A stretch of DNA of 7,382 nt from 66-474 sp035277545 (GTDB lineage Bacteria > Pseudomonadota > Gammaproteobacteria > Xanthomonadales > Rhodanobacteraceae): positions 1 to 7,382 of the forward strand of contig DATEKI010000205.1 of NCBI GenBank assembly GCA_035277545.1. Direction: 5' to 3'. Positions within the stretch are counted from its first letter, which is position 1. Each line of letters opens with the position of its first letter. The translations under genes and the position numbers were made by a program. Positions 6,968-7,382 of this stretch are shown here, in pieces. Below the pieces are notes generated by a model that was given only the letters and a program-made list of their open reading frames with translations, did no database searches and was not told where the DNA came from.

Positions 6968-7014
6968 TTACGGCGCTAGCTTCTGGTTCCGCCCACAGCC
7001 GAGAGGAACCTGCG

Positions 7015-7382
7015 ATGGCCGTACCCATGGAGAGGCTCAACGAGGAAACAGGGATCGAAGTTCCAGATGGCCTGCCGCCCGGTCATCAGGCGGTCCTGAC
7101 CGGGTCCGCGCAGACGCTGCTGGTCGATCTGCACCGCCGCTTCGAATCGCGCCGGCAGGCGCTGCTGGTCGAACGCGCGAAGCTGCAGGCGCGTTGGGAC
7201 GCGGGCGAGCTGCCGGACTTCCACAGCGACACACGCACGATCCGTGACACGGGATGGACCGTCGCGCCGATCCCGGCCGCATTGCAGGACCGCCGTGTCG
7301 AGATCACCGGCCCCGTGGATCGCAAGATGGTGATCAACGCCTTGAATTCCGGCGCCAATGTGTTCATGGCCGATTTCGAGGA
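7015..7382 (+). CDS. aceB: Malate synthase A, 5' part (cut by window end)
   Basis: The first 122 codons plus two bases of an open frame run off the right edge. The product condenses glyoxylate with acetyl-CoA to malate, the second step of the glyoxylate shunt, which allows growth on acetate and fatty acids. ATG 7015 follows a strong GAGAGGAA (7001-7008) at six bases spacing. The protein begins MAVPMERLNEETGIEVPDG. It contains ELPDFHSDTRTIRDTGWTVAP and then the diagnostic block DRRVEITGPVDRKMVINALN followed by SGANVFMADFE, the start of the malate synthase A barrel. The full protein is usually about 530-540 residues, so roughly a quarter is visible. The catalytic Arg and Asp are beyond the window. 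An isocitrate lyase gene (aceA) often follows aceB and may lie just outside. The other branch, malate synthase G, is larger and does not match this N-terminus. Confidence 0.93.
   Translation, partial: MAVPMERLNEETGIEVPDGLPPGHQAVLTGSAQTLLVDLHRRFESRRQALLVERAKLQARWDAGELPDFHSDTRTIRDTGWTVAPIPAALQDRRVEITGPVDRKMVINALNSGANVFMADFE

Noticed and set aside
6939..7247. A 102-codon plus-strand frame across the aceB start
   Set aside because: It is out of frame with aceB, whose N-terminal motifs and strong ribosome binding site define the real gene at 7015.

Overview
The window is GC-rich and its genes are densely packed. Gene content suggests a gammaproteobacterium of the Xanthomonadales (Lysobacterales), perhaps Rhodanobacteraceae-like. 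The pointers are a PilS/PilR pair, malate synthase A (AceB) divergent from a LysR-type gene, and an exported GH92 glycosidase. This placement is inferred from gene families, not from a database search.

Layout, left to right. (1) Positions 1-132 are the leader of a glycosidase gene. It holds two identical 15-bp copies of a LacI-type dyad, one at the far left and one against the ribosome binding site. (2) Positions 133-2490 (+) encode a secreted GH92-family alpha-mannosidase with all its landmark motifs. (3) Positions 2503-2540 hold two adjacent perfect hairpins between convergent genes. (4) Positions 5669-2546 (-) hold the two-gene unit pilS then pilR: a six-TM histidine kinase and its sigma54-dependent NtrC-type response regulator, which control type IV pilus genes. 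(5) Positions 5670-5779 are a short divergent control region with a strong 10-bp hairpin ahead of pilS and a likely tRNA promoter. (6) Positions 5780-5852 (+) are tRNA-Thr(CGT). (7) Positions 6897-5857 (-) encode a LysR-type regulator with a basic N-terminal extension; its stop codon lies 4 bp from the tRNA. (8) Positions 6898-7014 are a markedly AT-rich divergent control region with overlapping dyads and candidate promoters. (9) Positions 7015-7382 (+) are the first 122 codons of aceB, cut by the window edge.

Functionally these look like three independent modules: glycan breakdown, pilus regulation, and a glyoxylate-shunt gene with its probable regulator. I see no mobile element, CRISPR array, toxin-antitoxin or phage-defence gene, and no clear candidate for an undescribed multi-gene system. 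The items most worth following are non-coding: the repeated operator-like dyad before the GH92 gene, the divergent LysR/aceB region, and the hairpin before pilS.
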